Shown: positions 7,671 to 15,968, counted from the first letter of the stretch. The stretch is DNA of 64,000 nucleotides from Frisingicoccus sp009929615 (GCA_028692275.1 JAQUXR010000007.1:1-64000), one strand, 5' to 3'. Notes: generated from the sequence alone by a model not told the origin. Program-made: numbers and translations.

Positions 7671-8102
7671 ATGAAGATTTCCACGAAGGGACGTTATGCA
7701 CTTCGAACAATGATTGATTTGTCGATGCATGACAAGGGAGCCCTGATTCCCTTGAAAGATATTTCATCACGTCAGGGAATTACAATTAAATATTTAGAGC
7801 AGGTTATGACATTGCTTAGCAGAGCGGGATATGTAAGAAGTGTCCGTGGAGCTAATGGCGGATACCGTTTGGCGAAGGAACCTTCAGAATATACTGCAGG
7901 AGATATTTTAAGAGTTGCAGAGGGAAGTCTGATGCCAGTGGCCTGCCTTGAAGATGATATAAATCAATGTCCGCGGGCAGAGGAATGTTTAACTCTGGAG
8001 TTTTGGGAAGGCCTTGCAGATGCGATTAACCAGTATGTGGACAGTGTTACACTGGAAGATTTGGTGAATCGGGCCGGCGAAGGCGGAAATTTTTCCATAT
8101 AA
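7671..8102 (+). CDS. Rrf2-family transcriptional regulator with cysteine triad (IscR-like)
   Basis: This 143-residue protein starts MKISTKGRYALR, the classic Rrf2/IscR/CymR opening. A winged helix-turn-helix covers residues about 1-65, including GANGGYRL (60-67). Cysteines at 92, 100 and 106 form C-x7-C-x5-C, close to the C-x5-C-x5-C that binds a [2Fe-2S] cluster in E. coli IscR, so an Fe-S or redox-sensing role is likely. CymR-type members lack this triad. The long upstream in-frame extension from 7503 runs through a terminator and promoter and is not coding; GAGAGG precedes the ATG at 7671. It directly follows the NifU-like/GGGtGRT operon, a plausible target. Confidence 0.88.
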   Translation: MKISTKGRYALRTMIDLSMHDKGALIPLKDISSRQGITIKYLEQVMTLLSRAGYVRSVRGANGGYRLAKEPSEYTAGDILRVAEGSLMPVACLEDDINQCPRAEECLTLEFWEGLADAINQYVDSVTLEDLVNRAGEGGNFSI

Positions 8103-8120
8103 GGGCATAAAGTATATAGA

Positions 8121-8143
8121 ATCATCTTTTCGATGATATTTTT
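8121..8143 (+). terminator. Weak hairpin after the Rrf2 gene
   Basis: A 6-bp stem (8121-8126 with 8132-8137) and 5-base loop are followed by ATTTTT. The stem is AT-rich, so termination may be inefficient. Confidence 0.4.
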
Positions 8144-8190
8144 CGGTAAATATGCTATACTGAGAATATCCTTGGAAAGGTGATTTTTTT

Positions 8191-8892
8191 ATGGACTTAT
8201 TAGCTGAATTTAAGAAAAAAAGAATCATTTTATTTGATTTAGATGGAACTTTAACAGACCCGGGAGTAGGAATTACCAACTCGGTTATGTATGCATTAAA
8301 GAAATATGGTATTACAGTGACGGAACGCAGTACTTTATATCCTTTTATTGGACCGCCTTTGATACAGTCCTTTGAAAAGTTTTATGGTTTTGATCATGAA
8401 TCTGCAGGAGATGCGGTGACGGCGTATCGTGAATATTTTTCTGAGAAGGGGATTTTTGAAAATGAACTTTATGAAGGCATTGACGCGTTATTATCCCATT
8501 TAAAAGAGCAGGGAAAGATTCTATGCCTCGCGACTTCAAAACCAGAGGTTTATGCTGGACGGATATTGGAGCATTTTAATTTAACAAAATATTTCGACAT
8601 TCAGGCGGGAAGCCTTTTGAATGGCGAGCGGACGAATAAAGCAGAAGTTATTGAATGGGTTATGAAACAACTGAGGGATAAGCACGGCCTTGAAAACCCG
8701 GAGAAAGAAGCACTGATGGTTGGAGACAGGGAACATGATATGGCAGGTGCCGTAAAAAATCATATACCCGGAGTTGGTGTGTTGTATGGTTATGGAAGCC
8801 GGGAAGAACTGGAGATGGCTGGCGCAAAAGGGCTGGCGGCTACAGTTCCTGAGCTTTATAAGATTTTAACAGGGAATATATTCGGGAGGTAG
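8191..8892 (+). CDS. HAD-superfamily phosphatase (phosphoglycolate phosphatase-like)
   Basis: This 233-residue subfamily IA hydrolase shows the nucleophile motif FDLDGTLTD (15-23; Asp16 and Asp18), the ATSKP motif II, and the acidic motif IV VGDREHDM. A helical cap lies between motifs I and II. It resembles Gph/PpaX and clostridial 5'-nucleotidase-type members; the substrate cannot be told from sequence. GGAAAGG precedes the ATG. TGC-TATACT at about 8153-8161 looks like an extended -10. The surface-protein gene begins 3 bp after the stop, so the two are probably co-transcribed, though no functional link is evident. Confidence 0.85.
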   Translation: MDLLAEFKKKRIILFDLDGTLTDPGVGITNSVMYALKKYGITVTERSTLYPFIGPPLIQSFEKFYGFDHESAGDAVTAYREYFSEKGIFENELYEGIDALLSHLKEQGKILCLATSKPEVYAGRILEHFNLTKYFDIQAGSLLNGERTNKAEVIEWVMKQLRDKHGLENPEKEALMVGDREHDMAGAVKNHIPGVGVLYGYGSREELEMAGAKGLAATVPELYKILTGNIFGR

Positions 8893-8895
8893 ACA

Positions 8896-11526
8896 ATGAA
8901 AGGGACAAAAGCAATTATTTTGGCTTTGGCCTGTATGGGGATAAGCCTTGGATGTATAAAAACACCTTTAAAAGCGGAGAGTCTTGGAGAGCAGATTCGT
9001 TATGAAGAAGAGGATAGCAGTAATCAAAGTAAGATTTCTATTTCAGGAGAACAGGAAGTATCTGTCAGCGACTGGAACCGACGTATTTATCAGGTGGAAT
9101 ATACACTGACTGCAGGAAGTGCAGATGAGGCATCGGTCAGAGGCTATGCGGGCAAACATTTTCATATGGTGGATAGTCAGGGAAATATTCTATCTGAGGG
9201 CGCCTATATTGATGCCCAGGGGAATTCGGCAGCTTCCGGTGGAAGAGTATGCCGTGATATTAACGGATGGTATATTTTATGGGAAGATACAGATTTAGCA
9301 GGCTGGGGAGCCCATACTTTTTATGTTCAGTCCGACAGTGACTATGTTGGTGGAAATAATCAGCTTATTGGTTTGGAAGGATTGTCCGGGGTATATCTGA
9401 AAGAATCATCAGGCAGTGCGGATTTTCCTATGAACACATCATCGGTCAATGTGGCGGTAGAAGTTGAAGCTCTTGACCAGACGCTTCCGGTTATGTCAGG
9501 GATGGATATGGCCAATCAGGAACTTGCGGAGAAAGCCGTTGTAAAACTGAACTGCATTTATGGGAATTTGCAGGATGTGCCATTAAAGGCTCAGTGGTAT
9601 GCCCTTATTGATGGGGGCGAGGTTCCGGTTGAGGAACAACTTACCCGGGTACCTTATACACTGCCGGCTAATGAAGTTGCAACGATGTCTGATCCAAAAG
9701 CCTATCGACTTAAATTATATTATAATGGCGAGGCATCTACTGACGAATCCCGTGCGAACAGTGGTGGGCAGGAGAACAGTATATCTGAAGATATGCCTAT
9801 GGCAGAGGCTGTCCTTTCAAATGAAGTTTTAAGAGGCTGTATAAGTGTTAGCGTTCAGCTAGAACAGCTTCCTTATAAAGATGGCTCGGACTTTCATGTT
9901 TTTCGTTTCAGACTTTACCGCTTTGACAGCCAGAATCAGGTTATAAGCGATGATACACCATATACAGAATATTCGTTAGCCTTTGAAACGTATGGAGACC
10001 AGGCACGGAAAGAGATTGAGATTGGTGGCCTTACGGATGGTTGGTATACCCTTGTGGCAGAAAACCCAGAGGGGCATTATGCTGAGAATACAGAGCAGAG
10101 AACAGATAACTGTCTGCCATATTCCCGAACCGGAAGCAGTGCAGGAATTGATTTCCATATCGGTGCGGTTATAGATAATCAGTATAGCTGGGAAGTTATA
10201 CGTTATCAGGGGCAGGATATGTCAGACCCATTGGGGGATAATTTCTTTAAAATTGTTTATAACTACAGAGAAACTGTGTATCCTGTGAATTATCGTTCGA
10301 ATTTGCCGGAAGGGGCTGTATTAAACGGCCAGGAACCGTCAGATTCAGGAAAATATCCGGCAGGTGATGGCGTCGGAGTTCAGGGAAGTAATGGAATGAC
10401 TTCAGAGGGCTGGCAGTTTGTGGGCTGGTCAACAGAAGCAGGTGATGGAATTTATAAATCCGGAGAGAATCTCTATTCGGATAACTCTGTACATAATATA
10501 TCTGTTGAAGGAAGCGTGCCTATGGTAGATGGTGGACTCAACCTCTACGGACGATGGGTCAAAACCTATGAAGTGAATTATAATGGAAATACAAATACAG
10601 GTGGAGATTTACCACAGGATAATTCGGGTACGGTAAATGCAGGAAGTAACCTTTATTATTCAGGAGATGAAGTTGTTGTCCGTGAGCCGGGTAATCTTGT
10701 GAAAAGGGATGATGATGGTACCCAATATGTATTCGATGGCTGGAGTCTGAATCAGGATGGCTCTGGAAACCGTTTAAATGCCGGAGACCACGTGAAAGTA
10801 GAAGATGCAGATTTAAACTTCTATGCTCAGTGGAAAGCAGTAAGCGCGGATAAATATGCGGTTAACTATATCGCAGCTCTTCCAAAAGACACGGTGATGA
10901 CCGGTGTTCTGCCTCAGGATACAGAGAAATACCAGGAAGGTGCAATGGTGACAGCAAAGAACCAGGGAACAATCACTGTGGAACATTACCGGTTTGCAGG
11001 CTGGGCACTTACATCCCGGGAAGATGCTCTTTACCAGTCGGGTGAGGAACTTTATGGTACAAAAGATATAGGAAAAACAGTAACGAAAACAGAGGCACCA
11101 ATGAAGGAAAATGGTTTAAGTTTCTACAGCCGGTGGATTCCTCTGTATCAGGTGATTTATAAAGCAAATGCAGGTACGGTAGAAGGATTGCCGGAGGATA
11201 AGAACGAATACGAAGCAAATGCCATGGTTGAAGTTTTGGATGGCGAGAAGATGATACGGGAAGGCTACCGGTTTATGGGATGGAATACGGAATCCGATGG
11301 CAGTGGTCAAAACTATGATTCCGGACTTAAATTCAACATGGTATCGGAGAATATAACCCTGTATGCTCAGTGGGAAAAAATACCGGAACCGGAAACAGAG
11401 GAAAATGATTCGGATTTGAACGTGCCACACAGGGGTACATGGCCAATTGTTATTCTTGCAATTGTCGGAGTCGTATGTATTATGGCCTATGTGCTTTATC
11501 AATGGCTTACCCATCGAAAAGGTTAG
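8896..11526 (+). CDS. Secreted/membrane-anchored surface protein with InlB B-repeats
   Basis: This 876-residue protein begins with a signal peptide (about 1-28). The region 30-455 has no recognised domain. Four Listeria-Bacteroides (InlB B-type) repeats follow at about 459-555, 556-647, 654-748 and 750-827; each carries an F-x-GW core and ends in a W-containing strand such as LYAQW. A C-terminal membrane helix (about 849-870) is followed by a short basic tail, so the protein is tail-anchored with its bulk outside the cell. No LPXTG sorting motif is present. A GC residue pair near position 20 was considered as a lipobox but fits poorly. A role in adhesion or wall binding is inferred from the repeats only. 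Confidence 0.8.
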   Translation: MKGTKAIILALACMGISLGCIKTPLKAESLGEQIRYEEEDSSNQSKISISGEQEVSVSDWNRRIYQVEYTLTAGSADEASVRGYAGKHFHMVDSQGNILSEGAYIDAQGNSAASGGRVCRDINGWYILWEDTDLAGWGAHTFYVQSDSDYVGGNNQLIGLEGLSGVYLKESSGSADFPMNTSSVNVAVEVEALDQTLPVMSGMDMANQELAEKAVVKLNCIYGNLQDVPLKAQWYALIDGGEVPVEEQLTRVPYTLPANEVATMSDPKAYRLKLYYNGEASTDESRANSGGQENSISEDMPMAEAVLSNEVLRGCISVSVQLEQLPYKDGSDFHVFRFRLYRFDSQNQVISDDTPYTEYSLAFETYGDQARKEIEIGGLTDGWYTLVAENPEGHYAENTEQRTDNCLPYSRTGSSAGIDFHIGAVIDNQYSWEVIRYQGQDMSDPLGDNFFKIVYNYRETVYPVNYRSNLPEGAVLNGQEPSDSGKYPAGDGVGVQGSNGMTSEGWQFVGWSTEAGDGIYKSGENLYSDNSVHNISVEGSVPMVDGGLNLYGRWVKTYEVNYNGNTNTGGDLPQDNSGTVNAGSNLYYSGDEVVVREPGNLVKRDDDGTQYVFDGWSLNQDGSGNRLNAGDHVKVEDADLNFYAQWKAVSADKYAVNYIAALPKDTVMTGVLPQDTEKYQEGAMVTAKNQGTITVEHYRFAGWALTSREDALYQSGEELYGTKDIGKTVTKTEAPMKENGLSFYSRWIPLYQVIYKANAGTVEGLPEDKNEYEANAMVEVLDGEKMIREGYRFMGWNTESDGSGQNYDSGLKFNMVSENITLYAQWEKIPEPETEENDSDLNVPHRGTWPIVILAIVGVVCIMAYVLYQWLTHRKG

Positions 11527-11533
11527 GTGAACT

Positions 11534-11971
11534 ATGGAGAATATAAATGAAGCTTTAATTCGGGAGATTGTTCAAAGGGTTTTGCGTGAGATGAATTCCG
11601 GGGAAGATTTTACAAAGGAAAAGGACCCGAGCGGCATATTACTGGTAAAAACCCAGACAGTGAAGTGCGAACCTTTTGGAGATGCACAGGGAGTCTATCT
11701 TAAAGACATTGTAAGCCTTGAAGAAGCTCCGCGTATGGGGGCAGGGATTATGGAACTGGACCATACAAGTTTCGAGTGGACATTGACTTATGATGAATAC
11801 GATATGGTTATTTCAGGTGTTTTAGAGATAGAGATAGATGGACGGACCGTGACAGGATATCCAGGTGATATTATCTATATTCCGAAAGGAAGTCATATTC
11901 ATTTTCAAACCTCATCAAAAGCGAGATATGCCTACTTTGTCTATCCGGCGGATTGGCAGTCACAGGCTTAA
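11534..11971 (+). CDS. EutQ-like cupin protein, orphan
   Basis: This 145-residue protein matches the EutQ family of ethanolamine utilization: a single cupin barrel (about 65-142) with GVLEIEIDG and the PGDIIYIPKGSHIHF second motif. E. coli EutQ is reported as an acetate kinase tied to the ethanolamine microcompartment. The N-terminus forms an amphipathic helix (residues about 4-20, EALIREIVQRVLREM), of the kind that targets enzymes into bacterial microcompartments. No other eut or shell gene is in the window. It starts 7 bp after the surface-protein stop and may be translated from the same RNA. Its real substrate is unknown. Confidence 0.75.
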   Translation: MENINEALIREIVQRVLREMNSGEDFTKEKDPSGILLVKTQTVKCEPFGDAQGVYLKDIVSLEEAPRMGAGIMELDHTSFEWTLTYDEYDMVISGVLEIEIDGRTVTGYPGDIIYIPKGSHIHFQTSSKARYAYFVYPADWQSQA

Positions 11972-11980
11972 ATAAGGATA

Positions 11981-12032
11981 AAAACCTCTTGTATCGAACA
12001 TACTAAAAATAAATGTTCATACAGGAGGTTTT
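11981..12032 (+). promoter_or_regulatory. Long hairpin covering the enolase ribosome binding site
   Basis: Left arm 11981-12000 (one bulged C at 11995) pairs with 12014-12032, giving about 19 bp. The right arm includes the GGAGG of enolase, whose ATG is at 12038. The stem could sequester the ribosome binding site. It ends in TTTT, so it could also act as the terminator of the EutQ-like gene. Confidence 0.7.
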
Positions 12033-12037
12033 ATTTT

Positions 12038-13330
12038 ATGAAGGAAATTATAAAAGTTACAGGCAGAGAAGTCCTTGATTCGAGAGGGAATCCAACGGTT
12101 GAAGTAGAGGTGCACTTGAAACATGGTGTATATGGCCGGGCAATTGTACCTTCCGGAGCGTCCACAGGAATTTATGAAGCACTTGAACTCAGAGATGAGG
12201 ACAAAAAAAGATATGGCGGCAAAGGTGTTGAGAAGGCAGTAGGGCATGTGAACAAGGAAATAAGAGAAGCCTTATGTGGAATGAATGCAGGAAGACAACA
12301 GAAAATAGACAAAAAACTGTTGGAAGTTGACGGCAGTGAAGAAAAAAAGAATTTGGGAGCCAATGCCCTTTTAGGAGCATCCCTTGCCTGCGCCAAAGCG
12401 GCGGCAGCTTTTTACAGTCAGCCTTTATATCGGTATATTGGGGGAGTAGCCGGGAATCTGCTTCCTATGCCTATGATGAATATTTTAAATGGCGGTGCCC
12501 ATGCGGATAATGCCATTGATTTTCAGGAATTTATGATTATACCAACCGGTGCAAAAAGCTTTAAAGAAGCTTTGCGTATGGGAAGCGAAGTATTTCACAC
12601 CTTGAAAAGTGTTTTAAAAGGCAGGGGATTAAATACAGCGGTTGGAGATGAGGGTGGATTTGCTCCGGACCTGGCCAGCAATGAAGAAGGGCTTCAGGTT
12701 ATTATAGAAGCTATTAAAAAAGCCGGATATACTCCGGGAAAAGATATATGTCTGGCATTGGATGTGGCCAGCAGTGAATTTTATAAAGATGGCTTCTATA
12801 CACTTTATGGAGAAGGTAATAAGACCTTTACCAGCGAAGAAATTTGTAATTATTATGAAAAACTGATTGAAAAATACCCTGTTGTTTCTATTGAAGATGG
12901 ATGCGACCAGGATGACTGGCAGGGATGGAAAAAACTTACAGAAAAAATAGGGCATAAAGTTCAATTGGTGGGTGACGATTTTTTTGTTACAAATACAAAA
13001 CGATTGGAGCAGGGCATCGAAAGTGGAACAGCAAATGCTATTTTAATTAAACCGAATCAGATAGGAACATTGACAGAAACCATCCAGGCCGTTCAAATGG
13101 CTGCTGATGCAGGCTATGGCGTCATAATGTCACATCGCTCAGGCGAAAGTGAGGATACAACAATTGCAGACCTAGCTGTAGGATTAAACTGTGGACAGAT
13201 TAAAACAGGTTCCCTTTCAAGAACAGACCGATTGGCCAAGTATAATCAGCTTCTTCGAATTGAAGAACAGTTGGGAGCAGGTGCAAGATTTGAAAATCCT
13301 TTTAAGAGAAGATCACATTTAACAGATTAA
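12038..13330 (+). CDS. eno: Enolase (phosphopyruvate hydratase)
   Basis: Enolase interconverts 2-phosphoglycerate and phosphoenolpyruvate in glycolysis. The 430-residue length is typical. Conserved elements include SGASTGIYEALELRD, the metal-binding SIEDGCDQDDW, the catalytic lysine in LIKPNQIGT, and the MSHRSGE signature. It is not next to other glycolytic genes; upstream is the EutQ-like cupin. A hairpin overlaps its ribosome binding site, suggesting translational control. The sequence is full length with all core residues, but a second enolase elsewhere cannot be excluded. Confidence 0.97.
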   Translation: MKEIIKVTGREVLDSRGNPTVEVEVHLKHGVYGRAIVPSGASTGIYEALELRDEDKKRYGGKGVEKAVGHVNKEIREALCGMNAGRQQKIDKKLLEVDGSEEKKNLGANALLGASLACAKAAAAFYSQPLYRYIGGVAGNLLPMPMMNILNGGAHADNAIDFQEFMIIPTGAKSFKEALRMGSEVFHTLKSVLKGRGLNTAVGDEGGFAPDLASNEEGLQVIIEAIKKAGYTPGKDICLALDVASSEFYKDGFYTLYGEGNKTFTSEEICNYYEKLIEKYPVVSIEDGCDQDDWQGWKKLTEKIGHKVQLVGDDFFVTNTKRLEQGIESGTANAILIKPNQIGTLTETIQAVQMAADAGYGVIMSHRSGESEDTTIADLAVGLNCGQIKTGSLSRTDRLAKYNQLLRIEEQLGAGARFENPFKRRSHLTD

Positions 13331-13344
13331 TGGATTAAAGTATG

Positions 13345-13373
13345 TTGACAAAATAAGATGAAATAACTATAAT
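13345..13373 (+). promoter_or_regulatory. Consensus promoter of ilvN-ilvC
   Basis: A perfect TTGACA (13345-13350), 17-bp spacer and perfect TATAAT (13368-13373). This is the strongest promoter match in the window. Transcription would start near 13380. Confidence 0.85.
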
Positions 13374-13383
13374 AAATAAACAG

Positions 13384-13415
13384 CGGGTGCTCCAAAGCGG
13401 AAGCACCCGGCTTTT
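13384..13415 (+). terminator. Terminator-like hairpin in the ilvN leader
   Basis: A perfect 8-bp GC-rich stem (13384-13391 with 13402-13409) and 10-base loop are followed by GCTTTT. It lies just downstream of the promoter, so it may be an attenuator or 5' stabiliser of ilvN mRNA, or the terminator of eno. Confidence 0.65.
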
Positions 13416-13438
13416 AACATAGTGAGGAAGGTGCAGGT

Positions 13439-13939
13439 ATGGAACAAAAGAGAGTTTTTTCACTGTTAGTGGATAATACTTCCGGTGTTTTAAGCCGTGC
13501 AGCAGGACTTTTCACCCGACGTGGATATAATATTGACAGTATTACAGCAGGGGAAACCATGGATTCAAGATTTACTCGAATCACAGTTGTTGTTCATGGA
13601 GATGATTTGATTCTTGAACAGATTGAAAAACAGCTTCGAAAGATGGTGGATGTTGTAGATGTCAAAAAGCTTGAAGAGGGTGTTTCCGTTTGTCGGGAAT
13701 TAGTAATGATTAAGATTCGGGCAACGGTGGAAGAGCGTCAGGCAATTATTGCTGTGGCGGATATCTTTCGAGCAAAGGTCGTGGATGTAGGGATGGAATC
13801 TATGATTATCGAATTGACAGGAAATCAGTCCAAGGTGGATGCGTTTATCCAGCTGGTCAGTGATTATGAAATTTTGGAACTGGCTCGAACAGGAGTCACC
13901 GGTTTGTCCAGAGGTTCGGACGACGTGAAATTTTTTTAG
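13439..13939 (+). CDS. ilvN: Acetolactate synthase small (regulatory) subunit
   Basis: This 166-residue subunit controls acetolactate synthase, the first shared step of valine, leucine and isoleucine synthesis. The N-terminal ACT domain (about 3-75) contains DNTSGVLSRAAGLFTRRGYN, the valine-binding feedback region; the C-terminal domain ends TGVTGLSRG. Its catalytic partner ilvB lies at 33713, an unusual split. It has a consensus promoter with a leader hairpin, and ilvC follows after 104 bp. The name ilvH is used for the same family. Confidence 0.95.
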   Translation: MEQKRVFSLLVDNTSGVLSRAAGLFTRRGYNIDSITAGETMDSRFTRITVVVHGDDLILEQIEKQLRKMVDVVDVKKLEEGVSVCRELVMIKIRATVEERQAIIAVADIFRAKVVDVGMESMIIELTGNQSKVDAFIQLVSDYEILELARTGVTGLSRGSDDVKFF

Positions 13940-13954
13940 CTCCATAATAATATT

Positions 13955-13993
13955 CAGCCTATGTACTGTGAAAACAGTTACACAGCCTCTGTA
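13955..13993 (+). other. ilvN-ilvC intercistronic hairpin and direct repeat
   Basis: A small GAAA-tetraloop hairpin (13962-13969 with 13974-13982, one bulge) sits between two copies of an 11-base repeat, CAGCCTATGTA (13955-13965) and CAGCCTCTGTA (13983-13993). It may be an mRNA processing or stability element; no known family is recognised. Confidence 0.4.
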
Positions 13994-14043
13994 TTATTTA
14001 GAAGATACATATTAAAAGCTTAACAGGCAGGAGGAAGAACAAA

Positions 14044-15060
14044 ATGGCAAAGATTTTTTATCAGGAAGACTGTAACTTATCTCTCTTAGAGGGAAAAACG
14101 ATTGCAATTATCGGTTACGGAAGTCAGGGACATGCACATGCTTTGAATTTAAAGGATTCAGGATGTAATGTTATTATTGGACTTTATGAAGGAAGTAAAT
14201 CCTGGGCAAAGGCAGAAGCACAGGGTCTTGAAGTATTTACTGCAGCAGAAGCTGCAAAAAAAGCAGATATCATCATGATTCTTATCAACGATGAATTGCA
14301 GGCAGATATGTACAAAAAAGACGTTGAGCCAAACCTTGAAGAAGGTAATATGTTAATGTTTGCTCACGGTTTTAATATTCATTACGGATGTATCGTTCCA
14401 CCAAAGAACGTTGATATCACAATGATCGCTCCAAAAGCACCAGGTCATACAGTACGTAGCGAATTTGTTGAAGGTAAAGGAACACCTTGTCTTGTAGCTG
14501 TTTACCAGGATTACACAGGTAAAGCTCAGGAGATGGCATTAGCTTACTCCCTCGGAATTGGCGGAGCAAGAGCTGGCGTTCTTGAAACAACATTCAAAAC
14601 AGAAACAGAAACAGACCTTTTTGGCGAGCAGGCAGTACTTTGCGGTGGTGTTTGTGCACTGATGCAGGCTGGTTTTGAAACATTAGTAGAAGCTGGATAT
14701 GATCCAAGAAATGCTTACTTCGAATGTATCCATGAAATGAAATTAATCGTAGACCTGATTTACCAGAGTGGTTTCTCAGGAATGAGATATTCTATTTCTA
14801 ATACTGCAGAATATGGCGATTATATTACAGGACCTAAGATTGTTACAGAAGATACAAAGAAAGCTATGAAAGAAATCCTTTCCGATATCCAGGATGGTAC
14901 TTTTGCAAAAGACTTCCTTTTGGATATGTCCCAGGCTGGACGTCAGGTTCACTTCAAAGCTATGCGTAATAAAGCAGCTAACCACCCATCTGAAATCGTT
15001 GGCGAAGAAATTCGTAAACTGTACAGCTGGAATGGCCAGGGCAAATTAATTGATAACTAA
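14044..15060 (+). CDS. ilvC: Ketol-acid reductoisomerase (NADP+)
   Basis: IlvC isomerises and reduces acetolactate or acetohydroxybutyrate to the dihydroxy acids of the valine, leucine and isoleucine pathway. At 338 residues it is the short class I form. The N-terminal Rossmann domain has GYGSQGHAHALNL (about 22-34); the C-terminal knotted helical domain carries TFKTETETDLFGEQ and ECIHEMKLIVDLIY, with the Mg2+-binding acidic residues. AGGAGGAAG precedes the ATG. Codon choice is strongly biased, as for a highly expressed gene. It shares a promoter with ilvN, and a long terminator follows. Confidence 0.97.
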   Translation: MAKIFYQEDCNLSLLEGKTIAIIGYGSQGHAHALNLKDSGCNVIIGLYEGSKSWAKAEAQGLEVFTAAEAAKKADIIMILINDELQADMYKKDVEPNLEEGNMLMFAHGFNIHYGCIVPPKNVDITMIAPKAPGHTVRSEFVEGKGTPCLVAVYQDYTGKAQEMALAYSLGIGGARAGVLETTFKTETETDLFGEQAVLCGGVCALMQAGFETLVEAGYDPRNAYFECIHEMKLIVDLIYQSGFSGMRYSISNTAEYGDYITGPKIVTEDTKKAMKEILSDIQDGTFAKDFLLDMSQAGRQVHFKAMRNKAANHPSEIVGEEIRKLYSWNGQGKLIDN

Positions 15061-15088
15061 ATAGACGCGTTTGTTCTATATAATAAGG

Positions 15089-15129
15089 ATACGGTAATCT
15101 TACAGCTTTGTAAGGTTGCCGTATTTTTT
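15089..15129 (+). terminator. Rho-independent terminator after ilvC
   Basis: A 15-bp stem with a few G-T pairs (15089-15103 with 15110-15124), a 6-base loop and a run of T to 15129. Confidence 0.9.
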
Positions 15130-15215
15130 GTAATCTGAAACGATGGCAGCAGAAAAATATTTCCTTTATACTGAATTCAAGGAAAGGGATTCAGTGGATG
15201 AAGGAGGTTTTTTGT

Positions 15216-15968
15216 ATGAAAAAGTTTTGGAAGTTGTTTAAAAACACAATTGCTCTTTTGGCAGCAGCAGGCATTCTGTGTTTAAGTGCCTTGGTTTTCA
15301 GAGGCTATATAGAATATAAGAATGCATTGCAGGCAAAACCCTTAGACATTTGTATGGAAGAAATTTTTCAAAAGGAGAATTTTGTTCCATCTGAAGATAT
15401 TCCGTATATTTATAAAGAAGCGCTTATTGCAGTGGAAGACCACAGATTTTACCGCCACCCAGGGGTGGATATTCTGGCAACAGGCAGAGCATTGGTTCAT
15501 GATATACAGGCAGGAGGGTTTGTTGAAGGTGGAAGTACCATTACCCAGCAGCTTGCGAAGAATTTATATTTCACTCAAGAAAAAACAATAACCAGAAAAA
15601 TTTCTGAAGTATTTATGGCATTAAAAATAGAGTCAGAATATACGAAAGATGAAATATTGGATTTATATATAAACAGCATTTATTATGGCGATGGATATTA
15701 TTCATTGAAAGAAGCAGCTGAAGGATATTTTAATAAAGAACCGGCAGAGATGAATAATTATGAATGCACGTTATTAGTAAGCGTGCCGAATGCACCTGCT
15801 GTATATGCTCCGACGATTAGTATAGAGATGGCACTTAAAAGGCAGGAACAGGTTCTTGATACCATGGTAAAGCGTGGAATTATTGAAGAAAAGGATAAAA
15901 AAGTCATATTAGTACAGGGGGATCATTCGAAAGAATGGTCTTTTTTCCAATTTCTGCCAAAAAGTTGA
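15216..15968 (+). CDS. Monofunctional peptidoglycan glycosyltransferase (GT51)
   Basis: This 250-residue protein has an N-terminal membrane anchor (about 11-30) and a GT51 transglycosylase domain that polymerises lipid II into glycan strands outside the membrane. Visible motifs are EDHRFYRHPGVD (75-86; Glu75 is the expected catalytic base), GGSTITQQLAKN (105-116), the RKISEVFMALKIE segment and the ILDLYIN motif. There is no penicillin-binding transpeptidase domain, so it resembles MtgA-type enzymes or the GT half of PBP1. AAGGAGG precedes the ATG at 15216, deciding against the in-frame ATG at 15198. It stands alone, followed by the opp operon. Confidence 0.88.
   Translation: MKKFWKLFKNTIALLAAAGILCLSALVFRGYIEYKNALQAKPLDICMEEIFQKENFVPSEDIPYIYKEALIAVEDHRFYRHPGVDILATGRALVHDIQAGGFVEGGSTITQQLAKNLYFTQEKTITRKISEVFMALKIESEYTKDEILDLYINSIYYGDGYYSLKEAAEGYFNKEPAEMNNYECTLLVSVPNAPAVYAPTISIEMALKRQEQVLDTMVKRGIIEEKDKKVILVQGDHSKEWSFFQFLPKS

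Noticed and set aside
8896..8985. Lipoprotein lipobox in the InlB-repeat surface protein
   Set aside because: The residues before the candidate Cys (S-L-G-C) do not fit the lipobox order, and a C-terminal membrane helix already explains anchoring.
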